Part shown: piece by piece, positions 48,412 to 58,806 of the stretch
How positions within the stretch are numbered: the first letter of the stretch is position 1
How the letters are laid out: each line of letters begins with the position of its first letter
NCBI GenBank assembly: GCA_010279815.1
Contig: QEOQ01000204.1
Location: 694,297 to 758,296, forward strand
Origin: Brachionus plicatilis
Lineage: Eukaryota > Rotifera > Eurotatoria > Ploima > Brachionidae
Length of the DNA: 64,000 nt
Direction of reading: 5' to 3'
Program-made: the position numbers and the translations under genes
The notes under the pieces: generated by a model
Seen by the model: the letters and a program-made list of their open reading frames with translations, nothing else
Database searches by the model: none
Told to the model about the DNA's origin: nothing

Positions 48412-49407
48412 GCCTTCGGCAGGGTCTGTAACTTGTCCCTCAACGCCAATTTAATCGCCTGTGGATTCTGCGCAGGAGTTGTAGATTGGGTAAGCGACTT
48501 CCTGTCCGATAGGCGGCAGCAAGTCGTGATCGGACAGCACAAAGCAGACTGTATCGATGTGTAGCGTACTCGGACCTCTTCTGTTCGTCATCTTTATCAA
48601 CAACATGCCTGCGGTCAGTCAGTCATCTTGTCAAGCTTATCGCCACGATTCGTAGTCTCTTCCTTCTTCAGCACGACCTTGACGCTCTCTCCGAGTAGTC
48701 GAAAAAGCATGCTTTTCAATGTCGTCAAGTGCAAGGTGATGGAGTTCAGCAGATCTGGCAAGAGCCACTTCGCAGAGTCAGAGCTACTAATGGGAGATTT
48801 TGGCTCGAGGAGTGCACTAGCATTCGTCGAAATTGAGAAAGATCTGGGAGCAACTTTTTCAAGTAATCTGAAGTTCACTTATCACATTCGAACCCAAGCC
48901 AACAGATCAACGAGTATCCTCGGTCAGCTAAAATGGACCTTTAGACACTGGACCATCGAAACATGCAGGGCCCTCTACTGTGCTTTCGTGAGGCCCCATC
49001 TGGAATACCCCGCCGTCGTCTGGCCCCCGCCCAGCAAGAAAAACATAAAGCTACTGGAGACCGTGCAGTCGAGAGCTACCAAACTAGTTCCGAGAATTAA
49101 GACGAGGTGACATGATACATCAGTTCAAGCTCATAAACGACATCAACCAAGTGAGTTGGGCGAACCCCCAAATCAACAGCAGCTCACTCTCTCAGTCCCA
49201 GTCGGTCAGAGGAATCTGGGGGCACACGAGGAGACTGTCCGGTCAGGCCACAACCAAATGTAAGCAGAGGGCTGATTCTTTTACGAGCAGGGTTCTCAAT
49301 CAGTGGAATGCCCTGCACTTTGCAGTCTAATTCAGTCAATCAATTCAAGAATCGCTACGATGCCTTCATGACCAGCCACCAAGTTTTTACCACACAGCAA
49401 TTTTAAT
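48412..49407 (+). pseudogene. Non-LTR retrotransposon reverse-transcriptase fragment C (3' half)
   Basis: The translation starts inside the reverse transcriptase: FGRVCNLSLNANLIACGF and DWVSDFLSDRRQQVVIGQHK, then after a frameshift SVLGPLLFVIFINNM. The catalytic region is scrambled. A longer open stretch at 48710-49108 gives VKCKVMEFSRSG, EKDLGATFSSNLKF, RALYCAFVRPHLEY and LETVQSRATKLV, the post-RT region typical of CR1/Jockey/L2 elements. Further frameshifts follow, ending with VNQFKNRYDAFM. It is GC-richer than its surroundings, suggesting more recent arrival than fragments A and B. It begins 100 bp from tRNA-Leu copy 2. Confidence 0.88.
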
Positions 49408-49606
49408 TTTACAAATAATTCCAACTTTATACCCCACTCATTTCTCTCTAATTTTTTTCCTATTTTTGTAGTGTAAATAATGTCTATTGACTTCTTTTTC
49501 TGTAGTTTTCCTCGTAAAGCGCAATGTGCTACTATACTATAGGCGACCTCCTAGTAGACCGCTTCCGCAAGCTTGCTTGCCGTAGCTTATTATTATTATT
49601 ATTATT
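49408..49606 (+). mobile_element. 3' untranslated tail of retrotransposon fragment C with (ATT)n end
   Basis: The 3' UTR contains the GC-richer block GGCGACCTCCTAGTAG and the small hairpin GCAAGCTTGCTTGC, and ends in a TTA/ATT microsatellite (49587-49606) followed by a T run. A short tandem repeat at the 3' terminus in place of a poly(A) tail is common in CR1-, L2- and RTE-like elements. Confidence 0.7.
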
Positions 49607-49987
49607 TTTTTTTTTAAATATATGAAAAATGAATTTTAAAATACAAAGTTTAATTTGAATTTAAAACACAAAGAAATTTTTTTTCCACATTAATTTTTAA
49701 TTTGTTTTCAACGAAGGTGTTCAAAAACGGGAGTGTTTTAAGTGTCATCTTTATATATTCTCTAATATATTGATTTAAAATTTGATAAAAAATTTACCAT
49801 TGCTTCTAATTTTAATAATAAGAATTTTTTAGATTTTTTTCTTTGGCCTTGATTGTGTATTGAGAATATTTTAATCTTTCAAAGTTTTCAATTTTTTCAT
49901 TTTATTCACTGAAGCAAAAAAAAAATACAAAAACGGCAGAAATTCAATTGGGATCAATTAATTATCTGGTAAATATCTTATGCTTAT

Positions 49988-51817
49988 GGCAAAGTCAAAT
50001 TTTTGTTCAATTTTCAAATTGCTCTCTTTGTTCAAAAATTTCAAATGCGCAATTTTATTGCATTGCAATTTACACAGTTTTCTAGCTTTTAAAACTTTTA
50101 AATTTTAATTTTAAACAAGTCACGGAGGGGGCTGCGCCGCCTCCGTACCTCCCCAGCTTTGAAATTTTAAAATATATTTTACAGACACTTGATTTTACAA
50201 TTGAGGTTTTTTGACATGTCATTAAGATGTTGTCTGCTTTTGAAAGTTATTTTAAAAAAAAAAATATATATATATACGAACGTTTAGTTTAAAATATATA
50301 ATAATTATTCACGAGTTTAAATTCTAGGCTTTTAAAGTGGTGGGGAATAACGCAGTGTAGTATTAATTTTCTTTGTAGAACCAATTTCAAAAGAGACTGT
50401 GAATTTGTATATTTAGAGATGTACAATAACGCTAACCTATTATATTGAATATATCTATTAAGGTTTTTTATTTGTGGAGGAATAGCATTTATTTCCGCGA
50501 AAACAATAACGGTTTATTTCCTTGAAACGCTATGCTATGATTCAACAAAACGAAACCTTCTTTGTTGAGGTGAAAACACCGATGAGATTTGAGCATTTGA
50601 TCCATATTTTTCGTCTATTGTCTTTAACATCATGCCAAGTTAAATTGTTTGCGTAAATTACTTTTAAACAGTAATTACATAAAAAATAAAAGTTATTTAT
50701 TCAAATTTGGAATAAATAACCTTATTTTAAATTTTTTAAAAATTAAAAATACTATAATTTACTCTAAAACAATCATTAAAAAACTGAGAAGTATTTTTTA
50801 TGTATAGTTGATAGCCCTTCTTAATTTGTGGCCAAAGTTGAAATTAATCTCAAATTTTTGTTAGTAAAATATTCCAAAAAAAATCCTGCTTGAGATTGGA
50901 TTTTTTCCCATCTTATTAAAAAAGTTTAGAAAATTTTAATTCCAATTTTTTTTTATTAAATTGCTTAAATTTTATTAATTTATCAGTTTAAATAATAAGC
51001 TCTCTAGAGTGCTTGAGAATTTAATATTGATATATTGTTAATATTTTATAATGTTAGAATATTTCTTCAACTTTCTTGTTTGCTATTTCATTCTTTAGTT
51101 AAGCTTACCATACTAATGACTTTTTTAAGAGATGTACTTCCAAAGTTGTTCCGATATAAACCTTTGATTATTTAATTTTTTTGTTAACTTTCTTTTTTTA
51201 ATAAACAAATTAAAATAAGTTAGTTAAGTTAAAATGCGAATAAATTTGAGGTCACGCGAGAATAATTAAGCTATAAATTAATGGTTCATAGAATGTGGCC
51301 AATTATTTTATAAGAAAACTTTAAAGGGTACCATTTGGAGTAGGCAAGTTTTTTTGCATTTTTCATGAATAGTATCTAGAATAAATTTAGTAAGCAATTG
51401 ACTATTTTAGAGTTGGAAAGAAATTATTGAGTTTTTTCTAAGATCGTTTCTTCAAGTTTACTCAAAAACTACAATATCAATTTAATTTATATTACCCTAA
51501 ATATTGTGCGCTTTTTGATAATAAATTTTCAAAAAATTAATCAAATTAAATTCGCACTTTTTTTTAATTAATCAACTACTAAGCAATAGATTAATTTTAA
51601 ATAATTCGACAATAAAACACAGAAACTCCTCCCAACCTCGTATACCCATCTTTTAACATTGCCAAAAAATTTTCAATTCAAGTTAATAGGAAAACGAAAT
51701 ATTAATTTTATATTGTTGTAGTGAAAAATTGCAAATATGCAATGCAACTAAATTGCGCATTTGAAATTTTTGAGCAAAAAGAGCAATTTGAAAATTGAAC
51801 AAAAATTTGACTTTGCC
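49988..51817. mobile_element. 1.83-kb non-coding DNA transposon with 8-bp target duplication
   Basis: The terminal inverted repeats begin GGCAAAGTCAAATTTTTG and run about 83 bp (49988 onward and 51735-51817) with few mismatches. Both sides carry the identical octamer ATGCTTAT (49980-49987 and 51818-51825), a perfect 8-bp target-site duplication. The interior has no open frame longer than background. It includes a GC-rich hairpin near 50124-50150 (CGGAGG...GCCTCCG) that stands out in AT-rich DNA. An 8-bp duplication is made by hAT, P and Merlin elements, but the terminus matches none of these clearly, so the superfamily is unassigned. Confidence 0.88.
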
Positions 51818-52033
51818 ATGCTTATTATTCATTTGATTCTATTTTTTCATGCACGATTAAAATTAAATTGAACTTTAAATTTTCAAAAAGATCAAAAGCA
51901 CTTTTTATTTAATCAAAATATTTTGATTCTAAAGAATGCTAAAATAAATTGTTCTTATTTCAAATTAAACTTTAATTAAGAGAAAAAATAAACTTTAAAA
52001 AAAAAACAAATATTTTCATAAGATTTTAAAAAT

Positions 52034-54217
52034 CTAAAAACTGGACATTAAATCTAAATATTGATCAAATTCATCATATTGTTCGTTCAAAGAACTTATT
52101 GAATATTGGTTAAAACTTTCTATTCCGTTCATTACTCCATATTGCCTAATTTTTTCATTTGGATTCAAAAATTCATTGCCAATTTGATAATTTTGCTTTA
52201 ATCTTCCCAATAAATCGGGCAATTGTATGCCATATTCGGACGCCTTGTTAATCAAATTTTCACACAAGTCCGAATTGTTCTTTCGATTTAAACTGTTGAA
52301 ATTCTTCTGCGCCATATTCAGATTTTTATTTTTTTTCAAGTCAACAAAAGAAGAATACTTGGACGGAATTTGATTAAAAACTTTATTATTTTGTGGTTCT
52401 TCAGCCAAACTTTCACTATTAGCCTTAAACTGATTTGGATTAAGAGTACATGTACTAAAGACACTCTTGGCAATGGGTCGGACAGCACTCATTTGTTTGG
52501 CTTTGTTGATCTTAATTTCACTTTTGGACTTTAAGGTGCTTGACGCGTAGGGTACATGCAGTTTTTTTTTAAATTCACGGTCAATTTTTACTGATGACTC
52601 AACTTTTGAACCATCAAGCTCCTTAGATCTTTCGTTCTGGAAAAAATTCTTAGTGCTGAAAGCAGCGATTAAATTTTGCTTATTGCTCAAGTCTCCAAGA
52701 CTTTCGATCTTGATCAAATCAAGGTTGTCATAGCAGCTGTGCGATTCTCTATCTACTTTGTTTGTATTCATGTAATCTGATTTAGATTTTACAAGCCGAT
52801 TCATTAGTGGTCTTTCGACTTGTTTTAAGTCACTTGAATCTTTTTGATTTTTTACTTCCGAAAATGTGTTTCTTTTAAGAATTTTTTTTCCATTTTTATC
52901 CGGACTCGGTTCGGTATTTACAGTTTCGAAAATAACTTTTTTTCCTTTTGAATTTAAATTTTGAGTTGATGATCTTTTAAAGCTAGAACTGGGCTGTACG
53001 GCAAAATCATTCATAGTCTCACACTTTATAGAGTCAGTAAAATCGCTTAAAGATGACAGATCAGTTCTGTTCTCGGACTGTTTTGGCAAAGACATCCGGC
53101 TTGCATTGGAATCGGTGTAAAAGCTTGTTTGCTCAAACGAAGGAGAAAGCTTATTTTTTTTGAAAATGCCAACAACTCCAAAACTAGACTTGCTGCTGCT
53201 TTTAAGCCGACTCAGTGAGTTCTGTTTTGCGGACGGATGACTTGGTGTTGAGCTCAAACTACTATCTGAATTTATCTGTAGCTTTTTTGATATTGTGTCT
53301 GTCGATTGAATGCCTGAATCGATTTCATTCAAGTCCGATTTGGTCTCATTAGGCTTTCGATGTGGTTCATCTATTTTTCGTCTCTCGGTTAAAATTAATT
53401 TCGGTATTTTTTCGCTTAAATTTTCTTTTTCCTCGGGTGGTTTTATTTTTTTTAGACGAAATTTAAGTTCATTTACCACCGCGTCAAAGCTCTTGGTAGT
53501 GTCAGCATCACCTACAACTGACTTAATTACTTTGTTTGTTCGATTTAGGATTAAATTAGGCTTTGAAAAATTTAAACCCAATGGAAGTGGAGGGGCTGGT
53601 GGAGGTGGTGGTGCCAAATTTCTGGCTATCATTGGTTCTTTATTTTGTTTTTCTTCATCTTTGGACGCTTCAGTCAAAATTTTGTGCTCAATTTTATTTT
53701 CAAATTTATCAATTCGTGAACATCGTTCTTTCTTGTCACAAACCTCATCACTTTTCACTTGGCTATCATTTGTTTTATCAAGCAGTGTATTGATACTTTT
53801 AGACCTGAAATTTTTGTTGAATGTAGCAGTTTTGGCCTTTGCTTTTTCCATTTTGTCCTTTTTTGATAGAGTGTTAGAATATTTGCCATCACCCAAAGCA
53901 ACTTGGGGCCTATTTTCAATCGCTTCTTCATTTTTGCGCCTAAGAGTCTCATTGTTACAGTTGGAGCACCATTCGGACTTGGGATTTTTTGATTTAATTG
54001 TTCTACTGATGTTATGGTGGGCACTCACAAAAGTATTATTAACTCTTACGGCTCGGTAGCCGTCGGCGTAGTAGTACGCAGGATCATACTGAAACAATTT
54101 ATTGTGCTTGGTGGCAAAATCGACTTCTACATGATTCTGGTTGAACATGTAGAAATCGTTGTAGCCATACTGGTTGGACACCATTTGGAATGGTATAAAG
54201 TTTCCAGAATAATACAT
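52034..54217 (-). CDS. Disordered proline-rich protein of unknown function, 727 residues
   Basis: Not recognised. One long open frame; I take the ATG at 54217 (MYYSGNFIPFQM), 11 nt after a splice-acceptor-like TTGCTAG at 54229-54230. The frame stays open through that site, so an upstream coding exon is possible. The N-terminal 80 residues are rich in Y, F and N. Next come a CSNCNN pair (a possible half metal site), a PPPPPAPPLPLG tract (about residue 205) of the kind bound by profilin or SH3 domains, and a long stretch rich in S, K, N and E with several RxxS-type phosphosites. The last 80 residues look more ordered (LINKASEYGIQLPDLLGRLKQ). There is no signal peptide or membrane segment. The polyproline tract suggests a cytoskeletal or signalling scaffold, but that is inference. 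Confidence 0.8.
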   Translation of the reverse strand: MYYSGNFIPFQMVSNQYGYNDFYMFNQNHVEVDFATKHNKLFQYDPAYYYADGYRAVRVNNTFVSAHHNISRTIKSKNPKSEWCSNCNNETLRRKNEEAIENRPQVALGDGKYSNTLSKKDKMEKAKAKTATFNKNFRSKSINTLLDKTNDSQVKSDEVCDKKERCSRIDKFENKIEHKILTEASKDEEKQNKEPMIARNLAPPPPPAPPLPLGLNFSKPNLILNRTNKVIKSVVGDADTTKSFDAVVNELKFRLKKIKPPEEKENLSEKIPKLILTERRKIDEPHRKPNETKSDLNEIDSGIQSTDTISKKLQINSDSSLSSTPSHPSAKQNSLSRLKSSSKSSFGVVGIFKKNKLSPSFEQTSFYTDSNASRMSLPKQSENRTDLSSLSDFTDSIKCETMNDFAVQPSSSFKRSSTQNLNSKGKKVIFETVNTEPSPDKNGKKILKRNTFSEVKNQKDSSDLKQVERPLMNRLVKSKSDYMNTNKVDRESHSCYDNLDLIKIESLGDLSNKQNLIAAFSTKNFFQNERSKELDGSKVESSVKIDREFKKKLHVPYASSTLKSKSEIKINKAKQMSAVRPIAKSVFSTCTLNPNQFKANSESLAEEPQNNKVFNQIPSKYSSFVDLKKNKNLNMAQKNFNSLNRKNNSDLCENLINKASEYGIQLPDLLGRLKQNYQIGNEFLNPNEKIRQYGVMNGIESFNQYSISSLNEQYDEFDQYLDLMSSF

Positions 54218-54228
54218 TCCAAGTTTAT

Positions 54229-54869
54229 CTAGCAATAAACAAACAAATAAACAAATATTTATTTTTAAAATCTATTTTATGGCTAGCCTATATCGAGCCA
54301 TATTATTTTTAATAGCATTCAAAATTAACAACTAAAAGATACAAAGGTCCCATTTTATTATTAGCCTAGATAAGTCGGATTCCATTTTATTTGTTTCTTT
54401 TGGGTCATTATTAATTATAGTAAAAGAGAAATTTATTCAAAGAAAAGAAATTGGATATGGTTTGGACAAAGTTGGTCTTTCTCAAAAGAATTTGTAAGAT
54501 AACCCTTAGTGAAACCAACCGAGCGTAACGAAAGCTCTTCGAAGATATAAAATTCAGCTTGTTCATAAAAATTCGAGATGGATCTTTTTTTAGGTCATGG
54601 AAAAAAAAAATTTTGACCAGCAGAGAGCAAATAGTCAATTTAAATAACATGTCATTAAAATTTTATTAAGAAAATTTAGTAAAATCCTGAGGCTATTTTG
54701 ATATTGGTTTTGTATACATTGAAGATAATTAGAAATTTTTGAATATCATTGAGTGACATTTGACTATTAGAGTGAAATCTTTGATCAAATTTTATTAAAA
54801 TTGAAAAGATAAATTTTTAAATACGTCGGCTTAAATATCAAGGCTTTAATTCAAATTGGTAGTTTTTTT
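54229..54869. other. Intergenic, no recognised feature
   Basis: About 640 bp between the proline-rich protein gene and prefoldin 6. It is AT-rich; a 79-codon minus-strand frame at 54411-54650 has no recognisable content. Confidence 0.55.
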
Positions 54870-55408
54870 TTAATTTTTAGTATTTTTAAGCTTCGCTTGT
54901 TGCATCTGTTGTTGAAGTTTGCTCAAGCTTTCTTTGAAATTTTCTTGTTTTGACTCGGTCTCTTTGATCAAGTTGTCATGTCGTTTGCTAAAAGTATGCG
55001 ATGGTTAGACTAGAATTGGAGCGAAATAGTGTACCTACATTTCGTTTTGAATATACTCTATACGCTTCTCCACAGTTTGATTAGCCTCTACAAGATCTTG
55101 TTTTAACAAGACTGGACCAACAAGTTTAAAGATTTCGTCGTCTTTTTTCAGCAAATCCAACTCCTTGAAAAATAAATTTTGTATATAAATTTTAAAATTA
55201 AGATCTTGAGAAACTTACTTCCTTGACGAATTTATTCTCCGTCAACTGGGATTCCAAGATTTGTCTCTGAGAAATGTGTTTGTTTAGATCTGAATTTGGT
55301 AAATAGAGATCAATCTTCCATTAACGGAAATACAAAAGTGCACTTACCAGATTGACTCTTCTGAAATTTGTTTAATTCCTCTTCGAATTTCTTTTGAACA
55401 GCTTCCAT
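54870..55408 (-). CDS. PFDN6: Prefoldin subunit 6, four small exons
   Basis: Beta-type subunit of the prefoldin hexamer, which hands unfolded actin and tubulin to the CCT chaperonin in the cytosol. Exons 55348-55408, 55219-55289, 55039-55163 and 54870-54987 (375 nt) give 124 residues; introns are 58, 55 and 51 bp with GT-AG ends, phases 1, 0 and 2. The sequence aligns end to end with the family: MEAVQKKFEEELNKFQ forms the first coiled-coil helix, followed by RQILESQLTENKFVKEELDLL and the central hairpin FKLVGPVLLKQDL, then the second helix through EKRIEYIQNEIKRHDNLI. Length matches the usual 125-130 residues. The exons are too short to appear as long open frames. The ATG follows a CTAAG acceptor-like site by 8 nt. 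Confidence 0.94.
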
Positions 55409-56591
55409 TTTTAAGTCTTAGTAATCTATCAAGTAGAACGGAGTTTAAAATGTGAAATAAAGTAACATGCTTTGAATTATAATGCAGTTTAAATATAAAT
55501 TTAAATGAATGGAAAATATTTTACATTATCTTAACTACAGAATTATTTTAAAGAGAGGTTTGTTAAATTGTGTCTGTAAAATAAAATTATTTTAAAGTTA
55601 ACAAAATATTTATTTTTAACATAAATACAAATATCAACGCTCAAGTGATTGACTAATTGTTTATTTTTATGTCAATTAAGTTCTTAAAATGTTTCAACCT
55701 TTTTAATTTATTTAATCATTTTTTATTTTTCTAATAATAAAAAATATTTTTTTTGAAAAAAATATATCTTTGAAATTCAAGTATCATCAAGCTCTGATCC
55801 TACAGAGTTTACAGTTAAACAACAGTTTATAGCTTCTTAAAGAGAAACTATGAATTTCTTAGGAGAGGCCAAACTTATTCTTTTATCGGCAAATTGAAGT
55901 TTCAGATCAAATTTTAAGATCAAAACGATCATTTTAAATTTTAAAACTCAAATAACCTAATGATTTTGATAATTATTAAAAAATAGATACTATACATTAC
56001 TAGAGATGTTATGTCTAATCATAGTTCATTATCAAATTAACATCAAAATGATTGTTCTCTAATTTATCTAACAAAAACAGACAATAATTTAAATAATTCA
56101 AGTTAAGTTAATTCACAAATTCAAATTTATAACTTTTAAATCCATTCATTCAAACTGAAATACTTTAATTTTTCTACTTCAATAAATTTTAAATTTTAAA
56201 ACAGTTAATTTTTTTGTCTTTAAAAGTAAGTTTTCATTAAAATCAATTAAAATATTTAAACCTATTAAAGTTCAATAAAAAGGGACATTATAAAATTTTA
56301 AATATGAAAATAAACTTGACATGACATGTCAAGTAATTGCTTTTGAAAAAATTTATTTTTTCTCTATAATTAAAAAAAAAATTCAATTTATATTTTGATC
56401 TTTTGATCTTGATCTCAAACTTCAATTTGCCCTTTTATCTCAAATTTTACTTTAGAGGAATTTTGGTTAATTCAGCTTCGTTTAGTTATGCGGGTAATAA
56501 ATGTATACGTTCATTATTATTATAATTATTATTTGAATAAAAGAAAAAATTTTAAAAGAATTGTCCATTAAACCCTCGTTAAATCTAGACA

Positions 56592-56797
56592 TAGTCTAAA
56601 AATTGTTCTGCAAAATGTATCAGCTGATACAAACTTTGTATAGCTCAAATTAAGTCTGCAAAAACTCTGCAATTTAATTTTAATGATTTTTTTAAACATT
56701 TAATGCTTTGCAGACTTGCAGTGCTTTTGCAGAGACTTAATTTGGGTTGTACAAAGTTTGTATCAGCTGATACATTTTGCAAAACAATTTTTAGACT
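56592..56797. mobile_element. Palindromic MITE-like element, about 205 bp
   Basis: The ends read AGTCTAAAAATTGTT and its reverse complement, with inverted arms of about 85 bp that share CTGCAAAATGTATCAGCTGA and an inner AAGTCTGCAAA block. Both sides carry CAT directly outside, which may be a 3-bp target duplication as in Harbinger elements, though three bases prove little. The inner TCTGCAAA motif also occurs in the elements at 29297 and 42978. Confidence 0.68.
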
Positions 56798-56932
56798 CAT
56801 AGTAGAAAAGTTATTTCATTTTAAGATTTTTGTTTTTGTTCTTTGTTCCAAAATTCACAATACCACATAAATTAAAATTTGGAATAGCTTTATTTACAAA
56901 AGTCCGAAATTAGTTATCTAAATTGTAGTTAT

Positions 56933-57010
56933 CTAGAAGCACCAAATGGGGTCAAATGACTCTTTTTAACACTAGAAGCACCAAGGTGTCAAAATGACTC
57001 TTTTTTATTT
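56933..57010. mobile_element. Two solo ends of the CACTAGAAGC piggyBac-like family
   Basis: A truncated end CTAGAAGCACCAAATGGGGTC is followed directly by TTAA (56966-56969) and a fuller end CACTAGAAGCACCAAGGTGTC, each with the inner GTCAAAATGACTC-type palindrome. They match the left end of the element at 12569-13138. No matching right end was found before ALG2, so these are remnants, probably from one insertion next to another. Confidence 0.72.
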
Positions 57011-57516
57011 TTTACTAAGTTATAATTCAATAGTCTGAAAAGATTAAAACTTGAAATTGTAAAGTTAAATTTTAAAAATTTTATATTAACATATTCACAT
57101 GATGCTTCATTTTTCTAAATTGTATATTTGTATATTTAACTAATTTAATTTTTTTTTAATTGATCAAAAAAATAATTAAAATTTTGTTAAATTAAATGAT
57201 TAACTGTTTTAAAAGAGTCTTGATTTGAAAATTATCATAGACAAAAATTTTTACTATCAAAAACTGTTTAAGGTGTTAGACTTTTTTCAAATTTGTTTAA
57301 AATACTAAGATAAATAATTATTTTAGCAAAACAAGCAGACATTCACTATAATTAAAATTTTATAAATTCCTATCTACCCAAATCATTGAACACATCGTTT
57401 ACAATAAAATGGGTTCTCTAGTTTTGACCAAAATTTAAAAAAGTATTCTTTGGCAAAATCTGTTTTATTAATAAAATAAATTAAAACTTTGTATAAATTC
57501 TATTTTAATAACTTAA

Positions 57517-58806
57517 CTAATCATCTTTTTTAATATCATTTCTGGACAAATAAGTTAAAATTTTTTCAAAATTATGTTGAAATGCAACAAAAGAAAAACA
57601 ACTGATGACACGTTTACGAGCTTCCTCGCTCATCTTTAGCTGCTTTGCTGGTTCAACGATAATCTCTTCCATTGCATTGGCAAATTCATTAGCACATGGA
57701 TTAACTAAAAATCCAGTTACTCCATTTTTTACAGTTTCCAATGGTCCTCCCGTGTTTGTCGCAATTACAGGCTTTTCACAATACATTGCCTCTATGGGCA
57801 CAATTCCAAAATGTTCATTAGTTGGCGTGTAAATCAAACAAATTGTTCTACGCAATAATTGAATTTTTTGTTTATCACTAATAGATCTCAAAAAACTAAT
57901 GTGATCAAGTAAATCAAAAGACTTGGCCAAATCAACTAATTCTTGGTAGTGATTGATATTTTCTCCAACTCGAGGATCATAACCACCAGCCATAATCAAA
58001 TGACAATTTTCCCAGTTCTCTTGGTTTAGTTTACTTCTCAATTCCTTCAATGCCTTTATGGCTAATTTCAAGTCTTTTTTACGCTCGTATCTGTTTATAG
58101 ATAAGAATACAAACTTTTTCTCTCCGACTTTTTTCAACTCGGACAAATTCTTATTTAAAAATTCATTTTCTGGATTTTCTTTATATTTATCTTCTAAAGG
58201 CTCTTGGCTAAGCTGGCTCAAAAGTGCATCAAATTTTTCTGTATTCAACGAAGGGTACAGCACATCTATATTTTTTTTCTCCAATTGACTGAATGTTTGG
58301 AAGAAAATTTTTTTTGTAAATTCGCTATTTACCAGAATTACATCTGCCATGCCTGTAGTGACCATTTCAAGCCAGTTTAAAGGTGCTCTATAAAAGCGTT
58401 TTAAATAATCACGTTTGTCGTAGACACATAAAAGCTGGTCTGGAAAATGACAGTAAAACAAGACTTTGTATTTGGCCCATTTAAATGCGCACACTGGCAA
58501 ACTAATCTGATCACATATGACCACATCGACATCTAGACCGCTGAAAAAGATTAGCCACATGGATGCTAAAAACATTTTTAAATAAGCTAAAAATGCATGA
58601 AAGCGACCAAAAACATGACGCGGCCAGGAACTCAACTTTACCAGAATGTCCAAATTTTTGGTATCTTCAAAACAATGGTTTGGATCATAGTGATTTGTCA
58701 GTATAGTGACTTTGTGACCATTAGATTGGGCCGCTAATGCCGTGTCGACTATTAAACGTTCGGCTCCACCGACACCCAGATCAGGATGAACAAACAACAG
58801 TTTCAT
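57517..58806 (-). CDS. ALG2: Alpha-1,3/1,6-mannosyltransferase ALG2, intronless
   Basis: GT4 glycosyltransferase that adds the second and third mannose to the dolichol-linked oligosaccharide on the cytosolic face of the ER, early in N-glycan assembly. It has 429 residues, close to the usual 415-420. The N-terminal Rossmann half begins KLLFVHPDLGVGGAERLIVD (GGAERL 13-18). A hydrophobic segment near 73-90 is where family members associate with the membrane. CHFPDQLL (119-126) and the C-terminal donor-binding half follow, with SINRYERKKDL (236-246), GGYDPRVGEN (274-283) and the E-x7-E motif EHFGIVPIE (E331, E339). All key residues are intact. The minus-strand neighbours (coatomer zeta, exportin-7) suggest a compact housekeeping cluster, not a functional operon. 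Confidence 0.96.
   Translation of the reverse strand: MKLLFVHPDLGVGGAERLIVDTALAAQSNGHKVTILTNHYDPNHCFEDTKNLDILVKLSSWPRHVFGRFHAFLAYLKMFLASMWLIFFSGLDVDVVICDQISLPVCAFKWAKYKVLFYCHFPDQLLCVYDKRDYLKRFYRAPLNWLEMVTTGMADVILVNSEFTKKIFFQTFSQLEKKNIDVLYPSLNTEKFDALLSQLSQEPLEDKYKENPENEFLNKNLSELKKVGEKKFVFLSINRYERKKDLKLAIKALKELRSKLNQENWENCHLIMAGGYDPRVGENINHYQELVDLAKSFDLLDHISFLRSISDKQKIQLLRRTICLIYTPTNEHFGIVPIEAMYCEKPVIATNTGGPLETVKNGVTGFLVNPCANEFANAMEEIIVEPAKQLKMSEEARKRVISCFSFVAFQHNFEKILTYLSRNDIKKDD

Larger units (their letters stand above)
55409..57516. other. Intergenic with transposon remnants
   Basis: About 2.1 kb between prefoldin 6 and ALG2. It holds a palindromic element at 56592-56797, two solo ends of the piggyBac-like family at 56933-57010, and the short perfect palindrome CTTGACATG-A-CATGTCAAG at about 56315-56333. 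Nothing coding was recognised. Confidence 0.6.

Noticed and set aside
53310..54059. Plus-strand frame of about 249 codons
   Set aside because: Antisense shadow of the proline-rich protein gene.
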